Positions 1 through 9,565 of a stretch of DNA of 16,640 bases are shown in pieces. Location of the stretch: contig DEHU01000141.1 of the NCBI GenBank assembly GCA_002352125.1, positions 13,814-30,453 of the forward strand, read 5' to 3'. The stretch comes from Competibacteraceae bacterium UBA2792 (lineage in GTDB: Bacteria > Pseudomonadota > Gammaproteobacteria > Competibacterales > Competibacteraceae). A program made the position numbers and the translations under genes. Position 1 is the first letter of the stretch. Every line of letters begins with the position of its first letter. The notes under the pieces were generated by a model. The model made no database searches. It saw only the letters and a program-made list of their open reading frames with translations, and was not told where the DNA came from.

Positions 1-554
1 TGTAAATCGGCGCGGTCCTTGTCGGTGATCGCCGAGATCCTTAGCTTGACGTTGGGCAGGTTGACGCCCTTGCGCGGTTTCAGACGGCCACCGTTGACCA
101 CCTGCACGAATATCTCGTGCCCCTCGATCCGCATGACCGTAAACTCGAACAATCCATCGTCGATCAATATCCGGTCACCCGGCTTCACCTCCTGGTGCAG
201 ACTACGGTAGTCGATGGCGATTTTCTTGACGCCATCGTGGACGCCGCCGACCACATCCTCGGTCGTCAGTACCAGCATCTCGCCGCCCGCCACCTCCAGA
301 AATTCGCCATCCAACTGGCCGAGCCGGATCTTCGGGCCCTGTAAATCCTGAAAAATGGCGATGTATCGATTCAGCTTTTTGGCGGCTTCCCGCACCAACC
401 GCACCGATAAGGCGTGATCCTCATGATTACCGTGAGAGAAGTTCAGCCGAATCACGTCCGCGCCTTCCCTGAGCAAGCCTTCGACTATTTCTGGACTCCT
501 GGAATTCGGCCCCAGTGTCGCCACAATTTTGGTGAACTTCATGATTTTCGCCAT
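1..554 (-). CDS. pyk: Pyruvate kinase, N-terminal part (cut by the window edge)
   Basis: Reading the minus strand from the ATG at 554 gives 184 residues of pyruvate kinase, the glycolytic enzyme that makes pyruvate and ATP from phosphoenolpyruvate and ADP. Visible landmarks in order are FTKIVATLGPNSRS near the start, RLNFSHG (active-site Arg and Asn region), DLQGPKIRIG, and the beta-barrel B domain with GDRILIDDGLFEF and RKGVNLPNVKLR. The rest of the protein lies beyond position 1. I chose the ATG at 554 because GGGGA lies about 11 bases before it; a second in-frame ATG at 542 is an alternative. The gene is divergent from the GH57-type gene, with 207 bp between the starts. The family assignment is secure; which isozyme it is cannot be told from this fragment. 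Confidence 0.95.
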   Translation of the reverse strand, partial: MAKIMKFTKIVATLGPNSRSPEIVEGLLREGADVIRLNFSHGNHEDHALSVRLVREAAKKLNRYIAIFQDLQGPKIRLGQLDGEFLEVAGGEMLVLTTEDVVGGVHDGVKKIAIDYRSLHQEVKPGDRILIDDGLFEFTVMRIEGHEIFVQVVNGGRLKPRKGVNLPNVKLRISAITDKDRADL

Positions 555-761
555 ATCGGATATCGTCCCCGGTCGAAATGGTTCATTAAATCAAAACAAT
601 CAATCGGTTATTTTTATTTTGAACACGGGGAGTGTAAAGGATGCGACCGCCACCCTCAACGCAATTTGCACGAGAGGTTTGGGCAATCGGCAGTTCGGCC
701 GGCAATTCGCGCCAGCTTGATTAAACTGATTCGTGCAAAACAAACCAACGTGAGGTTTTCA
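555..761. promoter_or_regulatory. Divergent intergenic region, pyk / GH57-type gene
   Basis: This 207-bp gap separates two divergent starts, so it must hold promoters or leaders for both. About 575-632 is strikingly AT-rich against the GC-rich surroundings, as expected of promoter DNA. No convincing -35/-10 pair with normal spacing could be picked on either strand. An open frame continues upstream of the GH57-type start through this gap and into antisense pyk, but it shows no protein-like features. Confidence 0.4.
750..755 (+). promoter_or_regulatory. Ribosome binding site deciding the GH57-type start
   Basis: GTGAGG lies six bases before the ATG at 762. It supports that start over upstream in-frame codons, which would run back into the pyruvate kinase gene. 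Confidence 0.65.
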
Positions 762-2891
762 ATGGCTGACGTTTTCACCCGCATTTTGCGAATCGATCTG
801 CCCGAAGCGCTGCAATGCGATGAATCGGGCAAGAATCCGGCCTTTACGATCAATTTCGTCACCGACGGAACGGTGCCGTTTCCGCAAGTGATCCTACACG
901 CGCCAGACGGGCAGCACCTGATCAAGGGCGAGGCGATCCAAGCCAGCGCCGGCAGCGGCGGCGAATACACCTACACCGCCAGCGTTCCGGCCGGACTGCT
1001 GTGGCCCAACACCATCAACGTGCAGGTGGAAGGCTGCCGCAAGGCCGATATTCGCCAATCCGGCGGCGGCGACTGGATCAAAGAGTTTCGCCCGTTGCGG
1101 ATCGCGCCGAACGCCAAGGCCAAGCCGGTCATCCGGGTGGCGGCCGGGCCGGGCGACGCGCCGGTCAAGCTGTATTTCGGCATTCACAAACACATGCACC
1201 AGCCCTACTACAACGCCACCGACCGGTTGTACTGGGACGGCGAGAAGGACTCGATCTTCGGGGCGCGCGGCGGACCTTACACCCATTTCATCCCGACCGC
1301 CGTGCGCCAGTACGCCGGCGGCGGCCTGCCTCACGCCGGGCTGTCAACCAGTTGGAGCGGTTCGCTGATCGAACAACTGGATCGTTGCGCCGCCGACGGC
1401 TTATGCGGAGGATGCTTCGGCGGTTGGAACAACGAACTGCGCGCCGTCGCTCAGGAAAAAACGGTGCTGGGCCACCCGCGCGTGGATTTCGTGGCCTTCG
1501 GCTTCTTCCACCCGCTGATGGCCTTGACCCCGGCCCGCAACATCGTCAAGCAAGTGGAATGGCATCGGGGCATCATTCGTGCCGCGTTCGGCGTCGAGGC
1601 ATCCAGCGTGATGTTCCCGCCGGAAACCGCTTTCCACGTCCGCATGATTCCGGCGCTGAATCAGGCCGGGGTCAAGGCGGTCATCTACGATTCCATCCAC
1701 CGCTTCCGGGCGTGCCAGGACTATCCCTACGCCGGCATCAACGAAGGCATGCTGCCACCCAATCCCGCCGAGCAGGTCAACCCGCCGGTCAACGACTGGC
1801 TGCAACTGCGCAACATTTGGGCCGGTTCGAAGATTTCGCCCAGCCTGCTCAAACCCGAATACGTGCAATACGAAGACCCGGACGGCCAGATCCATAAAAT
1901 CATCGCGGTGCCGGCAGAACGCTATATCGGCAACGAAGACGCGCGGGGCGGCTTCGGCGCGCTGCAATATCCCGATGTGCTGGGGCAGGTCTACAACCAG
2001 ATCGTCGATACCGGCGCCTTCGACCCGAAGCACCCGCCGTTCTTTCTGCTGCACTCCGACGGCGACAACCACGGCGGCGGCGCAGACAGCTATTACAACC
2101 ACAACACCGGACAACTGGTGCAGTGGCTACAAGGCGATCCGCGCTTCGAACTGACCACGGTTCACGATTATCTGGACCGCTTCCCGCCCGATCCAGCGCA
2201 GGCCGTGCATATCGAACCCGGCTCCTGGGCCGGCGCCGACAACGGCGATCCGCAATTCATGAAGTGGTTCAGCCGCTACGACCAGCCCTACTCGCCCGAC
2301 CTGAATTCCTGGGCGGTGCTGACGGCGTTCCAGAACGTGGTACACGCCCTGGAAGATGCCATGCCCGGCAAGCCGTGGCTGGACGACATCAGCCGGCTGA
2401 TGCTGACCGCCGAAACCAGTTGCTACTGGTACTGGACCGGGCAACATGTTTGGGATCAGCAGGTGACCAACGCTGCTAACACCGGTTACGGCATGGTCAA
2501 AAGCGAGGTGGACGCGCTGCTCGCCGCCGGCAAGGATCGCACCGGCCCGACCATTTTCGCCCCGTGGGTCACGCCGGAAAATCCGGGCGGCAAACGCTGG
2601 GGTCAGGGCTGCCTGCTCGATGCGCCGCGCGAGGGCACGGTGCATACCTTCGTCCACGACATCAGCGGCTTGAAGCGGGTGACGCTGGTGCTGCGGGCCG
2701 CCACGGGCGAAACCCGCATCGCGATGACCGACAACGGCCCGTATCCGTCGCAGACCGGCGCAGCCATCACGGCGCATTACTTCACCGCCAAGCTGCCGGT
2801 CGGCGCAGGCGACGTGCGCTATTACATCGAGGCCGAGGACGGCAAGGGCAACATCTCGCGCGGGGCATTGGAGCGGGTGTATTTGGCATAA
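762..2891 (+). CDS. GH57-type glycoside hydrolase with C-terminal Ig-like domain
   Basis: The 709-aa product resembles family GH57 enzymes, which cleave or rearrange alpha-glucans such as glycogen or starch by a retaining mechanism. Residues about 1-115 look beta-rich. The GH57 part starts near 136 with the HKHMHQPYY motif (HQP at 146-148), then GGCFGGWNNE near 216, FPPETAF near 285 with E288 in the place of the usual nucleophile, and HSDGDNHGGG near 431 with D433 as candidate acid/base. An aromatic stretch SCYWYWTGQHVW follows near 553. The last 95 residues (about 615-709) look like an Ig/fibronectin-like sugar-binding or spacer domain ending in DVRYYIEAEDGKGN. I see no signal peptide, so a cytoplasmic location is likely. 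It has its own ribosome site and a hairpin right after its stop, so it is probably monocistronic. Substrate is unknown; placing E288 and D433 in the active site is inference. Confidence 0.82.
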   Translation: MADVFTRILRIDLPEALQCDESGKNPAFTINFVTDGTVPFPQVILHAPDGQHLIKGEAIQASAGSGGEYTYTASVPAGLLWPNTINVQVEGCRKADIRQSGGGDWIKEFRPLRIAPNAKAKPVIRVAAGPGDAPVKLYFGIHKHMHQPYYNATDRLYWDGEKDSIFGARGGPYTHFIPTAVRQYAGGGLPHAGLSTSWSGSLIEQLDRCAADGLCGGCFGGWNNELRAVAQEKTVLGHPRVDFVAFGFFHPLMALTPARNIVKQVEWHRGIIRAAFGVEASSVMFPPETAFHVRMIPALNQAGVKAVIYDSIHRFRACQDYPYAGINEGMLPPNPAEQVNPPVNDWLQLRNIWAGSKISPSLLKPEYVQYEDPDGQIHKIIAVPAERYIGNEDARGGFGALQYPDVLGQVYNQIVDTGAFDPKHPPFFLLHSDGDNHGGGADSYYNHNTGQLVQWLQGDPRFELTTVHDYLDRFPPDPAQAVHIEPGSWAGADNGDPQFMKWFSRYDQPYSPDLNSWAVLTAFQNVVHALEDAMPGKPWLDDISRLMLTAETSCYWYWTGQHVWDQQVTNAANTGYGMVKSEVDALLAAGKDRTGPTIFAPWVTPENPGGKRWGQGCLLDAPREGTVHTFVHDISGLKRVTLVLRAATGETRIAMTDNGPYPSQTGAAITAHYFTAKLPVGAGDVRYYIEAEDGKGNISRGALERVYLA

Positions 2892-2901
2892 GCCGATGCA
2901 A

Positions 2902-2927
2902 CCGGAATCCGGAAAACCGGATTCCGG
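2902..2927. terminator. Perfect 11-bp hairpin after the GH57-type gene
   Basis: CCGGAATCCGG and CCGGATTCCGG are exact reverse complements separated by AAAA, beginning 10 bp after the TAA. No run of T follows on either strand, so it is not a textbook intrinsic terminator. It sits between two convergent genes and may stop or stabilise transcripts from both sides. Confidence 0.55.
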
Positions 2928-3061
2928 CTTATCGCGTTGGATCGGCTGACGGCAATAACCGGCCTGATGTTGAGCGGAGGGGAGCACGCTGTGGTAGCTC
3001 TCCAGGCGATTGGGCCGAAAAACCATTTGGCGGCAACCTTCGGGAACGCGCGTCCAATATT

Positions 3062-3841
3062 TCAAGGCTGTTGTTTGCCCAACCGAATCAGCGGGTCCTG
3101 CTTGTAAAACGCTTGGAGTTGCCGGTAAACGTCCGGGTAAACCTCGTTTACCACTTCAGGCGTTTCGAAAAACGCTTCGCTGACCACAGCGAAAAATTCG
3201 CCAGGGCTATCGGCGGCGTAAGGGTCCAACGCCGTTGGTCGGCCCCGGTCCACCTCCCGGCACAGACTTTGGTAAGCCGCGTTGAAGGCGCAGCTCCAGT
3301 CCCGCACCGACATGCCCCGGTGCAAGGGCGGCAAGCCATTGACCTCGCCGGTCAACATATCGAGCTTGTGGGCCATTTCGTGAATCACCACATTCGGGCC
3401 CGGCTCGTTCAATGCGTCCGCGATATCGGCCCAGGACAAAATCACCGGCCCGCGCTCCCAAGCTTCACCGATCAGCGGACGGTGAACGCTGTGCACCAAA
3501 CCCATCGGATCGGTGTACTCGTGACGGGCGAGGAAACCTCCGGGATAGAGGACCACCGAACTCCAACCCCGGTAGTAATCCAGCCCCAGTTCGAGAATCG
3601 GCAGGCAGGCCTGGGCGGCAATGACCGGTCCCATCCCCGGCACCAGCTCCAACCCGCCGGCCGGTTCCAGCGCTTTCTCGTCCAGAAACAGCGTCGCCAG
3701 ATTCCGCAGCCGCTCCAGTTCTGTTGGGCGCAAGCCTTCCAGCAGCGGTAAGCTGGCGACCGCCGCCCGCCATTCCCCGTCGGCGATGCGAGCGCGCTCT
3801 AGCCGCCGGCGTCGAAACCAATTCCGCAGCAACCCGAACAT
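3062..3841 (-). CDS. mtfA: MtfA-type zinc metallopeptidase
   Basis: The 259-aa product matches the MtfA (Mlc titration factor A) family. In E. coli MtfA binds the glucose repressor Mlc and has zinc-dependent peptidase activity. The zinc motif HEMAH is at 154-158 within VVIHEMAHKLDMLTGEVNGL, and E222 in FFAVVSEAFFE is the likely third ligand. The N-terminus MFGLLRNWFRRRR is the usual basic start of the family, and for this reason I chose the ATG at 3841 rather than upstream in-frame codons that overlap the preceding gene. It begins 14 bp after the stop of the small membrane protein, with only a weak ribosome site, so translational coupling is likely. No mlc or glucose PTS gene is visible here, so the target in this organism is unknown. 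Confidence 0.92.
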   Translation of the reverse strand: MFGLLRNWFRRRRLERARIADGEWRAAVASLPLLEGLRPTELERLRNLATLFLDEKALEPAGGLELVPGMGPVIAAQACLPILELGLDYYRGWSSVVLYPGGFLARHEYTDPMGLVHSVHRPLIGEAWERGPVILSWADIADALNEPGPNVVIHEMAHKLDMLTGEVNGLPPLHRGMSVRDWSCAFNAAYQSLCREVDRGRPTALDPYAADSPGEFFAVVSEAFFETPEVVNEVYPDVYRQLQAFYKQDPLIRLGKQQP

Positions 3842-3855
3842 GAAGAATGCGGCGC

Positions 3856-4098
3856 TTACCCGATCCGCTCTCCCCGCTCCTTGGCCTCTCGCATCCGCGC
3901 CAAGTAACGGTCGGACCAACGTGCCAGAGCGTAGATGGGGTAGCCGATCACCATCACCGCCAGCAAGATGCAAACGGTCAAGGCGACGGCTTTTGGCAAC
4001 CGCCCCCACCATTCGTTGACGAAATACACCAGCCCCCAGATCAGCAGGCCGGTGATGCCAAGAGAGACCAGAAAAGACAGGATATCGCTACGCTGCAT
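3856..4098 (-). CDS. Small two-helix membrane protein of unknown function
   Basis: The 80-aa product has two hydrophobic stretches, about residues 8-28 and 36-58, with a short polar turn containing NEWWGRLPK between them and a charged C-terminal tail (DRYLARMREAKERGER). It is probably an inner-membrane hairpin. The ATG at 4098 is preceded by GGAG (4105-4108 on the plus strand, read in reverse) with six bases of spacing. It is the first gene of a two-gene unit with mtfA, separated by 14 bp. I do not recognise the family. The tight linkage suggests it could anchor or modulate MtfA, but nothing in the sequence proves this. Confidence 0.75.
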   Translation of the reverse strand: MQRSDILSFLVSLGITGLLIWGLVYFVNEWWGRLPKAVALTVCILLAVMVIGYPIYALARWSDRYLARMREAKERGERIG

Positions 4099-4331
4099 GG
4101 AACGCTCCGTCGAGAGTCCGTAAGTGGTTCGTGGATGTTCGGCCCACCGTCGCAGCGGTCAATCATCTCGACCACCTCGGAACGGGCAGCGATATGGCAT
4201 GGTTATCGCGTGAGGCCGTTAGCGTCGTTCCAGCGAAGAACCGGCCCATTCTCGTGGCGACACCGCATCCGTAATGTAACCGCAACCCACCTCGAAAAGA
4301 CATAATTCCGTCAGCGAAACGCTCAACGGCC

Positions 4332-4337
4332 TATACT
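4332..4337 (+). promoter_or_regulatory. Candidate -10 box for the GGDEF/EAL gene
   Basis: TATACT is a good match to the sigma-70 -10 consensus and lies about 84 bp before the ATG at 4421. The upstream region has no good -35 at 16-18 bp; TTCCGT at 4306-4311 is 20 bp away and weak. An activator or another sigma factor could be needed. Confidence 0.3.
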
Positions 4338-4383
4338 TAACGAAAATGGGCCAAATACACCGATCTTTTTTCCGCTAATCGAG

Positions 4384-4398
4384 CAACGAGAATCGTTG
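4384..4398. repeat. Short inverted repeat in the GGDEF/EAL leader
   Basis: CAACGA and TCGTTG are perfect reverse complements separated by GAA. The repeat ends 22 bp before the ATG, downstream of the candidate -10 box, so it could be a small operator or a leader hairpin. Six-base arms can arise by chance. Confidence 0.3.
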
Positions 4399-4420
4399 AT
4401 TTAAGACCGCTCGAACCGTC

Positions 4421-7400
4421 ATGAAACGTTCGCTCTCCCTCGCTCTGCTGTACGTGCTGATAGCCGCTTTCTGGATCTTCGGATCCGACCAACTGGTGCT
4501 CTGGTTGAATCTCGATCCCGAGGCGAGCACGCGCTTGCAAACGGTCAAGGGTTGGACTTTCGTCGCCTTCACGGCCTTGCTTTTGTTCCTTTTGCTGCGG
4601 CGACTCGAAACCGAAAGGCAACTGGAATCCCAATTCGAATCGCCCCCGCGAACAGCTTGGATACCGGTCGCGCTGTTCTCGCTGCTGGTGGCCCTGACCG
4701 TGCTATCGGGAATACTCGCTTACCGCGAAGTGATCGGGCATTTTGGCGAAGCGGCAGTCAACACGCGCTTGTTGGCCTGGATCGGTTTCATGTTGCTGTT
4801 CGCGCTGGTGGCCAGCTCGATCTGCATTCTGTTTTGGTGGCAGAACACCAAGGCTCGCTTCGTGTTGGAGCGCCTTCGCATCGATCTCGAACGGGCCAAC
4901 CTGCGCCATCGATACGAAACCCTGCTTCGGCAATCCTTGGACGTCGTGGTACTGCTGGCCGAGGATGGCGTCATCGTCGAGGTCAACGACCGCGTTCGAG
5001 AATACTACGGCCGCGCTCCCGAGGAGTTGCGAGGCCGGTCCGTGCGGGAACTGCGCGCCCCGGAATCGTGGGGGGCCTTCGCGGACGACTATCGCCGCGT
5101 GGCCCAGACCGGCGGCGCCCTATTCGAGCGTCTGCACCAACGGCGGGATGGCACCCCGTTCCCGGTCGAGGTCAGCGCTCGACCCCTCGACTACCAGGAA
5201 CGGCGCTATTTTCAGTCGGTGGTTCGCGACATTTCCGAACGCAAACGGACGGAAGCCGCCCTAACCGCGCAAGACCGCCGCTTCCGCGCCACTTTCGAGC
5301 AGGCGGCTGTCGGTATGGCCCACGTCGCGCCCGATGGGCATTGGATGCTGGTCAACGACCGGTTGTGCGCGATCATCGGCTACTCGCGCCAGGAATTGCT
5401 GCAAAAAACCTTTCAAGACATTACGCATCCCGACGATTTGGAAAAAGATCGGTGGCTAACCGAACAGATGCTGACCGGTCAGATCCGGACCTATTCGATG
5501 GAAAAACGCTATCTCCACAAGGACGGCGGCATCGTTTGGGTCAATCTCACGATTTCGCTGTTGCGGAATGCCGAGGAACAGCTCGAATACTTTATCGTCG
5601 TGATAGACGATATCACCCTCCGCAAACGCATCGAACAACGTCTAGCCCGGATTAGCCGTTTCTACGCGGCATTGAGTTTGACCAATCAAGCCATTCTCCG
5701 CAACGTCGAAAACGACGATCAACTGTTCGAGGAAACCTGCCGGATCGCGGTGAAGTGCGGCGAACTCAAGGGCGCCTGGATCGGCTTGCAGGACCCCAAC
5801 GACAAGCAACTGCGGGTAGCGGCCGCTTTCGGCGAACTGCGCGGCCGGCTGGTTTCGTTGGGGGAGTCGATCGCGGAAGGATCGGCGTTACCGTACCAGC
5901 CCGCGCACAGAGTATTGGCCAGCGCTTCCCACTGGCTCGACAACGATTTGCTCGATGACCACGCCGGCGAAACCGATTGGCAAATCTTGGCGGCGACCAC
6001 TGGCGTTCGCTCGTGCGCCGCTTTTCCGTTGCAACGCGGGGGCGCAGTAATCGGCGCTTTCAGCCTGTATGCGTCCGAGCCGGAGTTTTTCGATCCGGAG
6101 CTGGTCGAGCTGCTCGACGAGATGGCAGCCGATGTCTCGTTCGCTCTCGATAACATCGCCCGCGAAGCACAACGCCGGCGCGCGGAACAGGAACTCCGGC
6201 TGGCCGCTGCCGTTTACGAGCAAAGCGCCGAGGGTATCCTGGTCAGCGACCAGGATAATCGCATCGTGATGGTCAATCGCGCCTTCACCGAGGTAACCGG
6301 CTACCCGTTGGAAGAAATACGGGGACAGAATCCGTGCATTCTCGCATCCGGCCGCCACGATCGGGATTTTTACCGGACGATGTGGGCTTCCTTGCAGGAG
6401 GTGGGGCATTGGCAAGGGGAAATCTGGAATCGCCGCAAGAATGGCGAAATCTACCCCGAATGGTTGGGCATCACGGCGTTGCGCGATGCCGAAAACCGGA
6501 TCGACCACTACATCGGGATTTTCGACGACGTGTCGGTCCGCAAGGCAGCGGAAGAAAAAATTCAGTATCTTGCCCATCATGATCCGCTTACCGGCTTGCC
6601 CAACCGGATTTTGCTGCAGGATCGCTTGCGGCAAGCACTGGTGCAGGCGAGCCGGCACCATCGGCTGGTCGCGGTGTTGCTGCTCGACCTGGATCGCTTC
6701 AAAACCATCAACGATTCCCTGGGGCACGCGGTCGGCGACCGGCTGCTCCAAGGCTTCGGACAGCGGCTGAACGGCTTGGCCGGCGAAGGCGATACGGTTT
6801 GCCGGCGCGGCGGGGACGAATTCGTGATCGTGTTGAGCGACCTGCAACGCGCCGAGGATGCGGGTCAGTTAGCGGAACGAATTCTGTCCGCGCTATCCTC
6901 GCCCTTCGAGATCGAAGGCCACGCGCTCGCCAGCAGCGCCAGCGTCGGTATCAGCCTGTTTCCCACCGATGGCCAAGACGCCGAAACGTTGCTCCGGAAC
7001 GCCGACCTCGCCATGTACCGGGCCAAAGACCACGGCCGCAATAACTTTCAGTTCTTCACCGCCGATCTCACCACCGGAACGCTAGAGCGGCTACACATCG
7101 AGCACCGCCTGCGGCAAGTTATCGAGCGAGGAGGATTGACGCTGCATTATCAGCCGCAAATCGCGCTGGAGACGGGCCAAATGCTGGGCATGGAAGCGTT
7201 GGTGCGCTGGACCGATCCCGGTTTGGGGAGAATATCGCCGACGAGGTTCGTCAAGATAGCCGAAGAATCCGGGCTGATCGTGCAATTGGGGCGATGGGTG
7301 CTACACGCCGCGTGCCATACCGTTCGCGGTTGGCAAACGCAAGGTTTGCCCCCGATACCGGTGGCGGTCAACATTTCCGCCTTGCAGTTCGCTCGTCCGG

Positions 7401-7864
7401 ACTTCGTGGAGGTCGTGGCTACGGCGCTCGCCGAATCCGGCTTGGAACCGCGCTGGCTGGAACTGGAACTCACCGAATCGATCTTGATGGCCGAAGCGGG
7501 GCCGGTGCTAGAGACCTTGCATGCGCTCAAACAATTGGGTATCCGATTGTCGATAGACGATTTCGGCACCGGTTACTCAAGCCTTAACTATCTGCGCCGG
7601 TTCGCCTTGGACAAACTCAAGATCGACCGCTCGTTCGTGCGCGAGCTAGGGAGCGGCGGTAACGGCGATGCCACCGCCATCGTCCAAGCCATCATCGCCC
7701 TGGCTAAAGCCCTGCGGCTGGCAACCATCGCCGAGGGCGTCGAAACCATCGAACAGCGCCAGATGCTGCGAGACTACGGCTGCGACGGGATCCAAGGCGA
7801 TCTGATCAGCCAGCCGTTACCCGAAGAGGCTATGGGCGACTATCTGGGCGCTAGGCTGCCCTAG
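4421..7864 (+). CDS. Membrane PAS/GAF sensor with GGDEF and EAL domains
   Basis: This 1147-aa protein probably both makes and breaks down cyclic-di-GMP. Four hydrophobic helices (about 5-28, 43-60, 79-100, 116-140) with short loops form the membrane part. PAS domains follow at about 165-275 and 285-402, a GAF domain at about 430-580, a third PAS at about 590-710, a GGDEF domain at about 715-875 and an EAL domain at about 885-1140. GGDEF is intact (797-801). The EAL domain keeps MEALVRW (E925), VNIS (N984), ELTES, DDFGTG (D1046, D1047), KID (K1067) and AEGVET. The RxxD inhibitory site before GGDEF is changed to GEGD (788-791), so product inhibition is probably lost. QGDLISQP at 1125 replaces the usual aromatic after QG. 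The ATG is the first possible start, as an in-frame TGA lies just upstream; the ribosome site is weak. The signal sensed is unknown. The 3' end overlaps the GMC gene by 14 bp. Confidence 0.93.
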   Translation: MKRSLSLALLYVLIAAFWIFGSDQLVLWLNLDPEASTRLQTVKGWTFVAFTALLLFLLLRRLETERQLESQFESPPRTAWIPVALFSLLVALTVLSGILAYREVIGHFGEAAVNTRLLAWIGFMLLFALVASSICILFWWQNTKARFVLERLRIDLERANLRHRYETLLRQSLDVVVLLAEDGVIVEVNDRVREYYGRAPEELRGRSVRELRAPESWGAFADDYRRVAQTGGALFERLHQRRDGTPFPVEVSARPLDYQERRYFQSVVRDISERKRTEAALTAQDRRFRATFEQAAVGMAHVAPDGHWMLVNDRLCAIIGYSRQELLQKTFQDITHPDDLEKDRWLTEQMLTGQIRTYSMEKRYLHKDGGIVWVNLTISLLRNAEEQLEYFIVVIDDITLRKRIEQRLARISRFYAALSLTNQAILRNVENDDQLFEETCRIAVKCGELKGAWIGLQDPNDKQLRVAAAFGELRGRLVSLGESIAEGSALPYQPAHRVLASASHWLDNDLLDDHAGETDWQILAATTGVRSCAAFPLQRGGAVIGAFSLYASEPEFFDPELVELLDEMAADVSFALDNIAREAQRRRAEQELRLAAAVYEQSAEGILVSDQDNRIVMVNRAFTEVTGYPLEEIRGQNPCILASGRHDRDFYRTMWASLQEVGHWQGEIWNRRKNGEIYPEWLGITALRDAENRIDHYIGIFDDVSVRKAAEEKIQYLAHHDPLTGLPNRILLQDRLRQALVQASRHHRLVAVLLLDLDRFKTINDSLGHAVGDRLLQGFGQRLNGLAGEGDTVCRRGGDEFVIVLSDLQRAEDAGQLAERILSALSSPFEIEGHALASSASVGISLFPTDGQDAETLLRNADLAMYRAKDHGRNNFQFFTADLTTGTLERLHIEHRLRQVIERGGLTLHYQPQIALETGQMLGMEALVRWTDPGLGRISPTRFVKIAEESGLIVQLGRWVLHAACHTVRGWQTQGLPPIPVAVNISALQFARPDFVEVVATALAESGLEPRWLELELTESILMAEAGPVLETLHALKQLGIRLSIDDFGTGYSSLNYLRRFALDKLKIDRSFVRELGSGGNGDATAIVQAIIALAKALRLATIAEGVETIEQRQMLRDYGCDGIQGDLISQPLPEEAMGDYLGARLP

Positions 7865-9464
7865 CAACCGCATCGTTCCGTTCGGCCAGAATCAAGTCCG
7901 CCGCTTTCTCTCCGATAATCATGGTCGGAGCGTTGGTGTTGCCGCCGATCAGGGTCGGCATGATCGACGCATCCACCACTCGCAACCCGCTCAGACCGTG
8001 CACCCGCAATCGGTCGTCGACCACCGCCAGCGGATCGCGCCCCATCTTGCAGGTACCGACCGGGTGGTAAATGGTCTCGGCCCGGCGACGGATAAATTCT
8101 CGCAGTTCGTCGTCGGTTTGCACCGCTTCGCCGGGGAACAATTCCTCGCCGCGATAGCCGTCGAAAACGCGCGCCGCCAGAATCTGACGGCAAGCTTTCA
8201 CCCCGGCCAACAGCGCTTCCAAATCGTCCGGATGGCTCAAATAGTTGGGCTGGATCAGCGGCGGATCGCGCGGATCGGCGCTTTTCAGGGCAAGATAGCC
8301 GCGGCTCTTGGGACGCAGATCGCAGACGTGCAGCGAATAGCCGTAACCATGCCAGATCCGCCGGCCGTGATCGTCGAGAATGGTCGAGGTCAGGTGATAT
8401 TGCAGATTGGGCAACGGCAGCGCGGGGTCGGATTTAGCGAAACCGCCGGCTTCGGCCAGGTTGCTGGTGAGAAAACCGCGCCCGTGGCGGAGATATTCGA
8501 CGATGCTGGCCAGCAGGCGCGGCAAGAACGACAGCGCAAAACCGTAGGACGCCCGCCGCCGGTCCCGGTGGGCGACGATCACGTCCAGATGATCTTGCAG
8601 GTTCTGGCCGACGCCAGGCAAATCGTGCACCAGCGGGATACCGTGCCGCTCCAGTTCGGCGCGAGGCCCGACGCCGGAGAGCATGAGCAACTGCGGCGAA
8701 TTGATCGTTCCGCCGGACAGCAAGACCTCCCGCCGCGCTTGCAGTTCGACCTGCTGGCCATCGCGGGCAAGATAGGCCACGCCGGCCGCCCGTTTGCCGT
8801 CGAACCGTATCCGGCTGGCTAGGGCATTGGTAATGATCGTCAGATTCGGGCGCGAGCGTGCCGGTTGCAGATAAGCGCGGGCGCTGCTGCACCGCCGGCC
8901 ATCCTTTTGCGTAACTTGGTAGAAGCCGATGCCTTCCTGGTCGGCGCCGTTGAAATCGTCGCTGATCCGGTAACCGGTTTCTCCGGCGGCACGGACGAAC
9001 ACCGCGCTGATTTCGCTTCGCTGGCGCAAGTCGGCGACGTTGAGAGGTCCGCCCGTCCCGTGGTAGCCGGACGGGCCGCGCTCCTGATGCTGGTTGCGCT
9101 TGAACAACGGCAGCAGGTCGGCATAACCCCAACCCGAATTGCCCAGTTCCGCCCAACGGTCATAGTCCCAGCGATGGCCGCGGGTGTAGACCATGGCATT
9201 GCTGGAGCTGCTGCCGCCCAAGGTTTTGCCGCGCGGCCAGAACAGCCGGCGCCGGTAGAGTTGCGGTTGCGGCTCGGTGGTATAGCGCCAGTTCAAGGTC
9301 TTGCTGCGCACCATGAAGAAGATACCCACCGGAATGCGAATCCATGGGCTGCTGTCCTCGGGGCCGGCTTCCAGCAAACAGACTTGTTGGTTTGGGTCGG
9401 TGGACAGGCGATTGGCCAGCACGCAACCGGCCGAACCGGCGCCGATGATGATGTAATCGTACAT
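7851..9464 (-). CDS. GMC-family FAD-dependent oxidoreductase (choline dehydrogenase-like)
   Basis: The 537-aa product is a full-length GMC oxidoreductase, a family of FAD enzymes that oxidise alcohols such as choline, long-chain alcohols or polyethylene glycol. The FAD-binding start [21 protein letters not shown] contains the GAGSAG fingerprint at 8-13. GMC signature 1 lies around 78-96 ([18 protein letters not shown]), signature 2 around 251-266 ([16 protein letters not shown]), and the C-terminal catalytic pair is probably H467 (HPVGTCKMG) and N511 (GGNTNAPT). The ATG at 9464 is chosen because the FAD motif begins at once; the open frame extends far upstream but only into the regulator gene. 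It has no signal peptide. It is divergent from an AraC-type gene, its likely regulator. No betaine aldehyde dehydrogenase or BetI is adjacent, so choline is not an assured substrate. Confidence 0.92.
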   Translation of the reverse strand: MYDYIIIGAGSAGCVLANRLSTDPNQQVCLLEAGPEDSSPWIRIPVGIFFMVRSKTLNWRYTTEPQPQLYRRRLFWPRGKTLGGSSSSNAMVYTRGHRWDYDRWAELGNSGWGYADLLPLFKRNQHQERGPSGYHGTGGPLNVADLRQRSEISAVFVRAAGETGYRISDDFNGADQEGIGFYQVTQKDGRRCSSARAYLQPARSRPNLTIITNALASRIRFDGKRAAGVAYLARDGQQVELQARREVLLSGGTINSPQLLMLSGVGPRAELERHGIPLVHDLPGVGQNLQDHLDVIVAHRDRRRASYGFALSFLPRLLASIVEYLRHGRGFLTSNLAEAGGFAKSDPALPLPNLQYHLTSTILDDHGRRIWHGYGYSLHVCDLRPKSRGYLALKSADPRDPPLIQPNYLSHPDDLEALLAGVKACRQILAARVFDGYRGEELFPGEAVQTDDELREFIRRRAETIYHPVGTCKMGRDPLAVVDDRLRVHGLSGLRVVDASIMPTLIGGNTNAPTMIIGEKAADLILAERNDAVARAA

Positions 9465-9565
9465 GGTTCCAAATCCTGTGCCCGGTAGGCCGGACGGTCG
9501 TTGGCGAGCGACAAAAATCTTGATCGCGAATCCGGCAAGACTAATGACTTCGCCGGAACGGAGCT

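Larger units (their letters stand above)
4099..4420. other. 322-bp divergent intergenic region
   Basis: This stretch separates the minus-strand membrane-protein/mtfA pair from the plus-strand GGDEF/EAL gene and should contain both promoters. I find a TATACT box at 4332-4337 and a short inverted repeat at 4384-4398 (listed separately), plus a T6 run near 4366. No open frame here looks protein-like and no RNA gene is recognisable. Confidence 0.6.

Noticed and set aside
414..761. In-frame upstream extension of the GH57-type gene
   Set aside because: It runs antisense through pyruvate kinase and an AT-rich gap, shows no family features, and the ATG at 762 has a good ribosome site.
1001..1897. 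Long alternative frame inside the GH57-type gene
   Set aside because: It is very Arg/Ala/Gly-rich with no recognisable motif, as expected of an overlapping frame in GC-rich DNA.
2127..3065. 312-residue minus-strand frame opposite the GH57-type gene
   Set aside because: It is antisense to a confidently assigned domain protein and has no protein-like features of its own.
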